A program made the position numbers and the translations under genes. The notes below the pieces were generated by a model, which was not told the origin of the DNA, made no database searches, and saw only the letters and a program-made list of their open reading frames with translations. Positions 10,441 through 20,560 of a stretch of DNA of 64,000 nt are shown one piece after another. Origin of the DNA: Simmondsia chinensis (lineage: Eukaryota > Streptophyta > Magnoliopsida > Caryophyllales > Simmondsiaceae); NCBI GenBank assembly GCA_018398585.1, contig JAGTTD010000010.1, forward strand, positions 21,016,005 to 21,080,004, in the 5' to 3' direction. Each line of letters opens with the position of its first letter. Position 1 is the stretch's first letter.

Positions 10441-11729
10441 CCTTATTCCCATGACTAATTTGGCTATTACATGTGTGTTTTATTGCAATCTAGGTACATT
10501 TAGGCTTGAAGTGGATCGAAGTAAACAAGAGTTGAAAAGTGGCAAAGTCAAGCATAATTTGGGCATATTTGAAAACTATTATAAGAAACCCTACCACGTA
10601 TGTAAAAGAAGGACCCATCGGGTCATAATTTAGTAACCCAAATAGATCTTGTAAGGTTTTAGGAACTAACCGACCAGTCGTATGAAGAGTCAATCAATCA
10701 ACAGGCAATAATGGCTTACTGTTGGCTACCTATCGATCGGCAAAACACCCGCAGAGCACCCTAGGTCACGCTACGAGTATAAATAGAAAGGAGGAAGCTT
10801 TTGATTAGGATCTTTTCCTCTTCTCATCCCTTCCTTTCCTTCCCAAAGCTACTACGATATCCTAATCTTCTCAAATGCTGAAGCGGAGGTGGTCAAAATA
10901 TTAGGGGATCAAAGCACGTATCAACATCTACATCAATTGAGGGAGTCTTCATTTCTGATTTTTTTTTTTATTGTTTTTCTTGTTAGATTTGATGACGTTT
11001 AAAACTCCCATGGAGGAGCAGACCTCTAGTTTAGGGATAAAGGATAGGTAACCATCTGTATCCCATATTTATATTGTACTTTTGATGATGATTGATTTAT
11101 GTTATTTTCGCACCCATGTAGGGAATTATTCACGTCAATTAGTTTTCTTTGGATGAGCTTGTAGCCATGTTTAGATTTTCAATTAATTTGCGTTGTGACT
11201 ACAAGCTTGTAGCCTAAACCATAACATAACAGGTTTTCATGTGTGGTCAGGGTTGAGGTTGTAACCAATCCTTATATGAGTTAATGTAGAATTAGGAGTG
11301 AAAAAGGAATTAAGTAGTATTAATGAGATAATCTATGCTACACTTAGTGTGATAAGATGGGTTATGCCTATAGACTAAGTCATTACCCTAAGCCCTTATT
11401 TTAATATTAACTTAGACTTAGTAATTGTAGTTTAAGTCTCCTAAATTATTGTCATAGTAAAATATAATGACGGGAATCGAGTAAAACTACGTTAAATTCA
11501 TTCCCTAAGCTACTCTTAACTGAATTGACATCTTTTGTATTCATTTTACTACTTTCTTTCATTAACTGTTCAACCAACGAACAAAAACCCAAAATCGAAT
11601 CACTCTTTAATAATTGAATCCAGCTTTGATCAATTCCTTAAGGATATGACACCCGTATACCCGATTTAGCTACGACGATCTCGTGCGCTTGCGAGTAGAC
11701 GGTTTTATAACATCTTTAAAACTCGATCA
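10441..11729 (+). repeat. Athila-like 5' LTR (left end uncertain)
   Basis: Non-coding sequence directly before the primer site, ending CTCGATCA at 11729. A TATA box (TATAAATA, 10778-10785) is followed by pyrimidine-rich sequence. The end block with GTGCGCTTGCGAGTAGACG and AAAACTC is typical of Athila LTR ends. Without the 3' LTR in the window the start cannot be fixed; a 60-codon frame at 10451-10633 is probably chance. Confidence 0.6.
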
Positions 11730-11735
11730 TGTTTT

Positions 11736-11753
11736 TTGCGCCGTTGCCAAAGA
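11736..11753 (+). other. Athila-like primer binding site (tRNA-Asp type)
   Basis: TTTTGCGCCGTTGCCAAA closely resembles the TGGCGCCGTTGCCGGGG site of Athila-like elements, with decay at the 3' side. It lies a few bases after the LTR end. Confidence 0.75.
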
Positions 11754-11965
11754 ATCGGTAGGGAAAGTTAGATTTAGGAATTAACGAGTTCATTTTGTTT
11801 TCTTTTTGTTTATTTGTTTTGCTTAGCTTTAGGTTTAGCTCACTTCCCGTATTACATACACGATAGACGTTCACTTAATCCCGAGTTGATCCTCTCAATT
11901 TGGAAATTGAGTTGACAATATCTACCTTAAGGCGATATGAAGCGAACTTAAATCCACCTCGAGCC

Positions 11966-12668
11966 ATGGCCGATGATGCACCACGCACAATTGGGAACCA
12001 TTTTGTTCCCTAAACGTACGTCACACCCAATGGAGTTTCATTACCTGCTGTGGGTAACGTAAACTTTGAAATCAAGCCTAGGATCATAAACATGCTTCCC
12101 ACTTTCTATGGGAAGCCGATAGAGATCATATACGAGCACCTTGATGCATTTATAGAATTTTGTGAAACTTGTTATTATCAAGGTGTCTTGACTAATGCAG
12201 TTAGACTACGCCTTTTTCCATTTTTGTTGAAAGACATAGCAAAATGGTGGTTTTAGTCGCTACCAAGGGTTGAAATCACCACTTGGAATGACCTCCAACA
12301 ACTGTTTCTAGTTAAATTTTTTCCTAAAGCCAAAATGATTAGTTTTGAACAAATGGACCAGCAGTAATTTCACCAAAGGTTACATAGATTCAAGGAGCTC
12401 TTTAGAAGCTGTCCCCACCACGAGTCACCTAAGTGGGCTTTTGTATAAAGATTTTATGATGGTCTAGCAGCTTCAAATAAGCAAATGTTTAGTGCTTCAT
12501 GCGGGGGAGCATTTAATCAGCAAGATGAGAATGACGCGTGGACTTTATTTGAGCACCTCAAAAAACAATCCCTTGACCAAGCCTCTTCTACGAGGGTGGT
12601 TAGGAGAGGCACTCGTGGTGTCTAAGAAATCACATCCAAATGACGTGAACCTTTGACTGGACGCCCAT
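11966..12668 (+). pseudogene. Athila-like gag, N-terminal part
   Basis: From the ATG at 11966 (MADDAPRTIG) one frame reads FEIKPRIINMLPTFYGKP, YEHLDAFIEFCETC, RLRLFPFLLKDIAKWWF, TWNDLQQLFLVKFFPKAK and LFEHLKKQSLDQASS. This is the retrotransposon gag core of Athila-like elements. Stops lie at FVP*, WWF*, QQ*FHQ and elsewhere. It ends at the Tat insertion (12669), and the same gag continues at 60005. Confidence 0.87.
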
Positions 12669-14063
12669 TGTTTATGCCCTAATTTTGCTAAGGCTGGGAT
12701 GACGCCGTTTTATACAGAATGCCATGTGGACATCATGTGAGGTCATCCTTGAGGAGAGTCCGACCTTTGGATATTATGATAATGGCATCTCGAGCTCAGT
12801 ATTCGAAGTATCTCTACCTTTGCTAAAGGTAATAGCCACTTGAGACTTGAGTTGGCTGAAGGGTGATATGAGCTCGAATTTAAGGGGATACTAGGAAGGT
12901 TGCAAGAATGGCGATTTCCAGGCTCGAGCCAATTATTTGCAGCGCAATTTCAATTGCTTGGTCCTCAAGCATAATTCAAGAAGAAGTGGACCTTCTGGAA
13001 GATATTTTTACCAGAATTTACATGTGTGGGCATCAAGGACTTCCCTCCAAAACTTGAGGCACGTTGAGGATAACCGTGCATAGGAGAGCAACTTAGTGGC
13101 TAGACCTGGGTGGAGTTTCCATGAAAGTAAAAGCAACCATTAGTTTTATTTTTCTATAAATAAAGGACTCTGCGTCAGTCCAAAGTAGTACACACACTCA
13201 TACAAAACTTCGACAAGTTTTTTGACCTTTTTATAGCACCTTTGTGCCTTTTCTGTAGGAGTAGCATAACTTAACTAGGCGTAGTGTAACGTAGATCAAC
13301 AGCTGCACTTACTTCCATTTGTAATATAGTCTCCAGGCTTTAGGTATGATTGCTCCAGTTTTAATATGTTCCCAAAATTTAACAAGTTAAGAATTAAGCT
13401 TTTAGTTCAAGGCATTCAAGGCCAAAGCTTAGTCCCTTGATTGCGTTGGTCTTAACACTACTGTCATTACTTAATACGTTAGATTAACACAGGTTTGCGT
13501 CATTGATTAAGTCTTTGATGGCCGAGGCTTTGTCCCTTGATTGCGTTGGTCCTAATCCAATGTCATGAATATTGTTTGCTCCATCTTAATCTTGTCAGAC
13601 CTAAATTTATTTGAGTTATCATAAGTCAAGGGTACCAGCCTTAAAAAACTTGATTAACTCGGGCTTGTTAGTGGACTGTTGAGATCTTGGGTTTGTCACC
13701 ACCCTAGTTCCATACTTTTAAGTATACGAGAAAAAGTGTCTGTGGGCCCTGCTCCATCACTATAACTACCATTTGAGTTAGGTCCATATATCTTTATTTT
13801 TTATCAATAAAAAATTAAAAAATCCACAAAAATATAAAAGTCTTCTTAATTGAGTCGCAAGCAAAACTCACGATATAACCAAAGTTGAATACACCAACAT
13901 ATCACAACCTTTCCTTCGAAAACGATGAGTGAGTGAGGTCAAAGACATGTGGTTCGTCTTTAGGCTCACCCCTAGTCACAGAAGAGCCCCTATTGCACGT
14001 TTGCTTTGTTTTCATACATATACGGTGACCACATACAACACTTGAAACAAAATAGAGCAGACA
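12669..14063 (+). repeat. Tat-like 5' LTR
   Basis: About 1.4 kb, starting TGTTTATGCCC and ending AGACA, colinear with 58633-59999 (for example CTCTGCGTCAGTCCAAA, GATTGCGTTGGTC and GAAGAGCCCCTAT). TATA box TATAAATA at 13155-13162. Substitutions and indels are frequent, so the insertion is old. Short open frames inside, such as 13902-14159 (-), are not genes. Confidence 0.87.
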
Positions 14064-14070
14064 CGCTTTT

Positions 14071-14088
14071 TGGCGACCATAGTGGGAC
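14071..14088 (+). other. Tat-like primer binding site
   Basis: TGGCGACCATAGTGGGAC lies 7 bp after the LTR end. It resembles the TGGCGACCACAGTGGGA-type site of Tat/Ogre-like elements. Confidence 0.75.
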
Positions 14089-14140
14089 GCTCGTAAAAAG
14101 ACTTCATTGTCTTTAGCCCATCGTAGATTACCAAAACGTA

Positions 14141-15536
14141 ATGGCCGGCCATTCACCAATGGTCAGAACTAGGAGGTCTAGTGCCCTCAAGCACGAGGAA
14201 CTAGAAGGTTTAGATCTCATTTGATCTCCACTCGAGCACCCTCTTGAGCAAAGTCCCTTGTCTCGAAGGTATGAACTGAGTCACTGCCAGGCTAGCAAAA
14301 GTGGCAGTGATGATGACGTCCAAGAGGATGAACGTGTTGGGCTTGATGGCCATTCTCGCAAGAGCTTTTATGGCTATGCTCAAACATCATCTAGAGATAG
14401 TGGACCAACGAGTCCAACAGGCTATGAGAGAAGCTTTCGAAAGGCAACATGCTAAAATGGAGCTCAATCTAGCAGCTCTGTGTGAAAACTCTACCGCCAC
14501 GAGAGCTGTAATAAATGACGTTGGAACCTCTATGAACAAAAGGCTTCACAAAGAAACTTATAGAGTTTTGGTGGAGATGAACTCGACCTTGTCTTCTACT
14601 ATTATCCTTATTGCTAGCAATGTGGTGAGGCACGCGGTGGTTGAAGTTAAACCCATCTTGGTCAGACAAACCGAGGCTCATAATAGCTTGTTCTCCCACC
14701 ATCAGTACTTGCTAGTTATCCCCATGAGGCTCCCTCGAGCTCGCGGTTGCTAGTTGTTCAGGTTGACCATACGGTCCCTGAGAGGACGAAAAATCCCTCT
14801 ATGGCTACTTCGGGTGTTATACACTTGAGATCCAGCCATAGAAATGATAATGTGCCTTTAGAAGCTGCAAGCCCTCCATATCAGACTATCACTCTGGCTT
14901 CGAGGGATCTTAATCCTATTATGCTATCGTTCCCTATTCCCGAGACAGGGGGCAAAGCCGTACGTGCCCTCCTCAAGCGGCAGAGGTGACCCTGAGGCTC
15001 GTTCAAAACAAGGAACTAGGAGCGCAAGGTGAGGCTCCCCACTAAGGGGACCAGGTTGCTCAACTTAGACCTCTTCATGTTTACCATACTGGGGGCAAAC
15101 TGCGTAAGATAATAACCCACTCCCTTAAGACCATAACTTGAGGGTTGATCAAGTAAGGATAAACCAACAACTTGTTGGCATTAGTATGCTCTCAGGCATG
15201 CCATATAACCTAGGACCTACTGGGACATACTTCATGGCCATTCAAGCACATGGCCATTATGGTCAAGGGACCTATCAAGGGTTTGGGGGGCAACCGCCGT
15301 TCCCACACCCGATTATGATGGGTGCTCAGGGGTATCCAGCGGATCCCCCTCAAGATCCTCATGCACTTGGGAGGCAGTGGCAGGCGCAGCATCATGTGCC
15401 TAACCTTCCCCTCTAAGACCAATTGGCCACCCTCATCGAACAGATGTATCGACCAGGCCTCATAAAAGTCAATGGACCATTGTACAGTAAACCTTACCCT
15501 GACAACATAGATAAGGATTACCCTTTTCCTCGAGGA
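14141..15536 (+). pseudogene. Tat-like gag, N-terminal part
   Basis: The ATG at 14141 opens MAGHSPMVRTRRSSALK, then a stop. The frame continues in pieces to 15536: a charged Ser-rich segment, a Gly/Pro/His-rich linker (YNLGPTGTYF and GFGGQPPFPHPIMMG, 15200-15330) and LATLIEQMYRPG, YSKPYPDNIDKDYPFPRG (15423-15536). That last motif normally leads into the gag core, and the core starts at 47455, after C2. Function: Gag particle formation. Several frameshifts are present. Confidence 0.8.
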
Positions 15537-17229
15537 TTAGGAATGCTGTGCTCAAAATTCAAACTTTACCCTCTAAATGTTATTTTATTAAAGAATAAAA
15601 TTAAAGTCCCAGTCGTTTCCTTGATAAATTTGTGTAAGTGAGAGTATATTCTAGATGTGATTTTCTTTTGGGTAACATCCATGAGATCGGTGTAGTCCTC
15701 ATACTACAATTTACATATTTGTTCTAAGTGGTCTATGAGATTAACTCAGAGATGGTCTTAGAACAAATGATATGGATTGTTGTTTAAAAGACTGGTAGTC
15801 AAAGACAATTTTGGACCACTTGCATGCTAAGACTATAATATGAAAGTTTAGATGACTTGTCATAGTCATGTGGATGGGAATCCAAAAGTGTTATGTTGGT
15901 GTGTTTAATAAAATTGACACACGGAGTTGGACTATATGAGTTGCTTGTTTCTAGACTACTATTGGAGATGAGTGATTCATGCTGTACTGTTTGAACGACG
16001 ACTCTAAATCTTGAGGGTATTCTGAACTTGTGCATCGAACATGGTGTACTATAAGTAAGGTCTAAACAAATGACTGAATTCCCACTTACACTGGTCAGCA
16101 GTGTGAAGTATGACAATGATCAAGCATTCAATATGGAATCTACATCACTTATGAGATACAGATGTCCCCTTGGTTGATTCACAATTATTTGAAAAGTTCA
16201 AAATCTTTGGCTAAAGTGTTCCAGGTGTTTGACATTTGGAATTTATGCTATGAATATGTTCAAGTATAAATGTATTATTCAGTGAAGGACGAGTTGGTAA
16301 CTAATGGAGAAGTTGTGAGAAGGATAATGGTAGTAGTTATATTTATTCTTTTTCATGGATATCTAGTGGAGGGGTTGTTGTTATCAATCAGTCTATTTGG
16401 AAAATATCGAATAAATGATTTAAGTCTAAAGTGTAGTGAGATATATTTAGTGGAATTAAGTCTTATCAAATGGTAATTAAATTTTATCATGAGATGGTAT
16501 TCAATTTGACCCATTTGGAGCTAGATTTAAATTGTCCCCAAAGTCCCTGTGTAAGCCTCTGTATTTGTTGTCATCGAAAAATATTAAAGAATTTATGAGA
16601 TGAATTATCTATTCATGAGATGAGTAAATTTAATTTGTCAAACATTATTTATGAGATGAATAAAAACAAAAAATTACAAAATAAAATAAAATTTGAAAAT
16701 TAAAATTCATAAGCTGAATTTTTACATGTGGGAAAAGAAACAAAACAAAGGCCGAAAAATCGCATAGGGGTCGCGATTCTTGTGCACACGAATGGACCAA
16801 TGTCGTGCACTGGCTGGTACTAGATGGCGATCTGCGTGCACACGCGCTGGCCATTCAGGGCTCGCCACGTGGCAGTTGGTGTGAGGCCCAAAATCAAGCT
16901 ACTTCTAATGTAATTGATACGTAACGTTTTAAATTTTGTTTCAAATAATACGTTGCATTTTGTTAGTTATACATGCACATCTCACATCAAAATTTTTGTA
17001 TTTTTCGGGCTCCGGTAGCCTGCTATAAATGGAGGTACCTATTTCAAAGGTTTGGTATAAGTTTAAAATTACGGGTTTTGGAAAGTGTTGACTTTCAGGG
17101 ACCCTAATTGGAGAGAAAATTTTTCGTTAAAATTTTTCTTTCCTTAGTTTAGTATTTCTTAGAGCCCACCCTCTAAGCGGTCCAAGGCTGCTGGGTCTTG
17201 GTTTTCTTGGCTTTTGAGGTGTTTTATTA
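15537..17229 (+). repeat. C2 5' LTR, first part
   Basis: Colinear with 33407-34522 and 45328-45590 (for example GTGATTTTCTTTTGGGTAAC at both, and GTGGCA/GTGTGAGGCCCAAAATC near 16870 against 45400). A TATA-like box TATAAAT lies at 17024-17030. The LTR is cut at 17229 by G2 and ends with 28835-29097. Small frames such as 15799-16116 (-) and 16270-16476 (+) recur in the other LTR and are not genes. Confidence 0.85.
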
Positions 17230-17572
17230 TGTCATGACCATGAAGGATTTTATGCATTTTTAGTTGATTTTTGATGTAAAAATTCAGTTTATGACTGGAA
17301 TAGCGGGTAAAGTAGTTAGCCGGTTAGGTGTTTTGGTGAGAAAAGTGCTTGTAGTTGCATTTTAGTTTATTTTCCTTTGTCTAAGCTAGTCGTCTGATTT
17401 TTGAGTATAAATAAGCATCAATCATGTAACTGATGATTCATTCAAATGAAATTGATCTAATTCTCTCTCTCAACCCTAATTTTCTCTCTATTTCTCATCT
17501 CTTTCACTTCTTTCTCATCCCATACTCTTATATCTCAAGTTTATGATCCAAGTTTGATCTAGGATCACAACA
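17230..17572 (+). repeat. G2 5' LTR
   Basis: 343 bp, starting TGTCATGACC and ending GGATCACAACA. TATA box TATAAATA at 17406-17413, then the pyrimidine-rich R-U5 with TTCTCTCTCTCAACCC. It pairs with 23533-23570 plus 28513-28829. Confidence 0.93.
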
Positions 17573-17574
17573 TT

Positions 17575-17587
17575 TGGTATCAGAGCT
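17575..17587 (+). other. G2 primer binding site (tRNA-iMet type)
   Basis: TGGTATCAGAGCT, 2 bp after the LTR, is a near-perfect complement of the initiator-Met tRNA 3' end. Confidence 0.93.
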
Positions 17588-17655
17588 TGTGTTTGTTGCC
17601 GATTAATTGCATGATCGATTGATTGGAGCTGGTTAGATGAAAGAAAACAGTACCA

Positions 17656-18720
17656 ATGGCTGGGGGAGTAGCTACTCGAGTAAGTGCTGCTGCAAATGCA
17701 ACTTATGTTGCTGCTGTGGGTGCAAATCCTGGTGCTGGTGTGGAGGTCAATCAGTTCGAGCAATTGAGACTTCAAATGGAGGAAATGATTACAAGGATGC
17801 AGCAATTGCGGGATCAGAAGCTGGCTGATAAGTTAGATTAGCATTCTCAATAAATTGAATTGAAACTCCATGGACTGCAACAATAGATCACCAGACAAAA
17901 TCAACCTCCGGGAGTTGGAGTGTTATCTGCTACTAGTCAACATGATCATCCCCCCGATCCTATTCAACCTCAATCTGCTGGATCCAGTGAGAATGGATCT
18001 GCTGGTGAAAGGACTCAAGGATATAGGTGGCCACGTGTGGAGATTGATACATTCATGGGAAAGCAGCCTCAATCATGGATCGGGAGATGTGAACGGTATT
18101 TTCGATTCTATCATATTGATGAAACTGAAAAAGTTGAATTAGTTGTGGTTTATCTCTAAGAAGATCATGAAGTCTGGTGTTATAGCTTGATTCATAGCAA
18201 TCCTTGCTTGACATGGAATGAATTTGTGAATGAATTATGTGAGAGATATAGAGAAGAGGATCTTGGCGAAGTGATTGACCATTTTAACAAGCTGACTCAA
18301 ACTTCATTTGTGAGAGATTATATGACTCGTTTTGAGAATTTGAGAGCGAGGATGTTGACAGTTACTCCAGGAGATGATGAATCCTATTATATATCTAGTT
18401 TCATTAGTGGTCTTAAGTCAAGGATCAAGAACTTGGTTAAGGCATTGAATCCAGGTACTTTAACTCAGGCCTTTTCAAAGGCTAAATTGATGGAGGCCGC
18501 GATCTTGGCTGGCTCTGATGGACCTAAGATCAAGGCTTCACAATCATCTTTTCAACAGCAGGCTACCTCTGTTAGTGGTCTTAAAGCTTCTAGGTTGAGT
18601 TTGGAAGAGAAGAAGAATGACAGGTTGTGCTTTAAGTCGAATCAGAGGTATTTCTTTGGACATATATATAATATTAAGTTGCTAATGGCTATTACTAGAG
18701 CTGAAGCTAGTGAGGACATT
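17656..18720 (+). pseudogene. G2 gag
   Basis: The start MAGGVATRVSAAANATYV at 17656 matches G1 and G3. After a coiled-coil-like Gln-rich stretch (LRLQMEEMITRMQQLRDQ), stops and frameshifts separate the core: WIGRCERYFRFYHIDETEKVE (18075-18140), then the open frame 18187-19152 with LTWNEFVNELCERYREEDLG and ESYYISSFISGLKSRIK. The zinc knuckle reads CFKSNQRYFFGHIYN, having lost its second and last Cys. Confidence 0.9.
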
Positions 18721-19290
18721 GAGGATCAGGAGATAGAAGAGGTTTCTGAAGATCCGGATGAGGAGGATACAGGAGAATATGAGAATAATGAAATAGAGAT
18801 TTTTGTTAGAACTCTCATAGGTAATAGCTCTCATGACACGATAAGAATTAAAGGAGAGAGAGGACACAAATATATGTTGATCTTGATTAATAGCGACAGT
18901 AAACATAGCTTTGTGGATCCTAAGTTTGTGAAGCAAGTTGGGCATGAAATGATAAAAAACAGTCCATTAGTAGTTACAGTGGCTGATGGGAACTCTATGA
19001 TCACACAAATGAAGTGCGAGGGATTCTGTTGGAGAATGCAAGGGCACCAGTTCGAGTATGACTTTAGAGTACTTAAGCTAGGTGGTTGTAACATGGTTTT
19101 TGGAGTTGATTGGATGAAAATCATCCACCCTTTAATCTTTGATTACACTTAGTTATCAGTATCTTTTGAGAAAGAAAGGCAGAATGTGGTTCTGTAAGGT
19201 ATCATGGAGAAGGGGCAGTTACAGATGATGAAAGGGAAACACCTGGAGAAGCTGGTGAGGAAGGGAAAGTGTTAGTGGATTGGTCAGTTG
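18721..19290 (+). pseudogene. G2 aspartic protease
   Basis: In the same frame as the gag tail, an acidic linker precedes the protease. The active site, normally DSGSTHSFVD, reads NSDSKHSFVD, so the catalytic Asp is lost. The downstream family pattern GGCNMVFGVDWMKI is kept, followed by stops at 19150 and in the linker to RT. Confidence 0.88.
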
Positions 19291-20560
19291 TTCTCTATCA
19301 CTGCTGGTACTAATGCAGCTCTTAAGACTTCAGATCCCTCCAATGGGCAGTTGCTGCTTGAGTTTGAAGATGTGTTTCCACATGCATCTCCTTTTCCTCC
19401 TAAGAGGATGCTGGATCATGCTATTCCTCTTAAGGCTCTTTCCAATCCTGTGAACTTAAGAACTTATAAGTATCCTCACTCACAAAAGAGTGAGATTGAG
19501 AGACAAGTTAAAGAGCTATTACAGACAAATTTTATTCGTTATAGTCACAGTCCATTTGCTTCTTCGATGATTCTTGTCAAGAGGAAGGATGGCTCATCTC
19601 GAATGTGTGTGGATTACAGGAATCTTAACTCCCTCACCATTAAGGATAAGTTTCTAATTCCTATTATTGATGACTTACTTGATGAATTGAATGGTTCACA
19701 GTATTACTCCAAGTTGGACTTGAGGCAAGATATCACCAGATTCAAGTGTTGGACGAAGATATTCACAAGACTACTTTCAGATCACACCACGGGCATTATG
19801 AGTTTGTGGTCATGCCTTTTGGCTTGACTAATGCTCTTGCAACCTTTCAAGCATTGATGAATCAGGTGTTCAAAGCTCATTTGAGGAAATTTGTGTTGGT
19901 ATTCTTTGATGATATATTGGTTTATAGCCCTTCCATTGAAGAACATGTCAAGCATTTGAGGCAAGTATTTTAGATTATGTGCAAGAATAAGTTGTACGCT
20001 AAGCTTGCCAAGTGTTCTTTTGCTCAAGCTCAAGTGGAATACTTGGGTCACGTAATCTCTAAAGAAGGTGTAGCCATAAATGCTAGCAAGATACAAGCAA
20101 TGAAGGAGTGGCCTATTCTTAAAAACCTCAAGCAGCTGAGGGCTTTCCTAGGGTTGTCCGGTTATTATAGAAAGTTTATTGCGCGGTATGGAGTGTTGGC
20201 CAAGGCCTTGACTAATCTTCTGAAGAAGGATGCATTCTTATGGTCTAATTTGGCTCAAGAGGCATTTGAAGGTCTCAAGTTAGCCATGTGCTCTGCTCCA
20301 GTTCTCGTTATGCTAGATTTTGGGAAGCCCTTTATACTAGAAACTAATGCTAGTAGCATGGGAATTGGAGCAGTGCTTTCTTAGCAGGATAGGCCAGTAG
20401 CTTTCCTCAGTTAGGGTCTCAGTCCAAGAGATTAGCAACTCCCGATTTATGAGAAGGAATATTTGGCTATCCTGTTAGCAGTGCAGAAATGGAGGTATTA
20501 CCTCGAAGGACATCATTTTATTATTAGAAATGACCACTAGAGCCTGAAATACTGCTTGGA
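19291..20560 (+). pseudogene. G2 reverse transcriptase and RNase H
   Basis: RT blocks: FIRYSHSPFASSMILVKRKD, KLDLRQ followed by a one-base frameshift near 19728, [16 protein letters not shown] and the active site [10 protein letters not shown] (about 19898-19930). A TAG stop at 19971-19973 sits at the same codon as one in G1. RNase H begins LETNASSMGIGAVLS (first Asp changed to Asn) and has four TAG codons (20382, 20412, 20433, 20538) where the family has Gln. YEKEYLAIL is intact. Confidence 0.9.

Noticed and set aside
13902..14159. 85-codon minus-strand frame at the Tat LTR/leader border
   Set aside because: Spans the LTR end and primer site; the corresponding 3' LTR has no such frame.
15799..16116. 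105-codon minus-strand frame resembling 33568-33804
   Set aside because: Both lie in the LTRs of C2, which explains the likeness.
17575..17587. tRNA gene suggested by tRNA-like bases
   Set aside because: Only the 13-base complement of the tRNA 3' end is present, in the position of a primer site. No cloverleaf can be formed.
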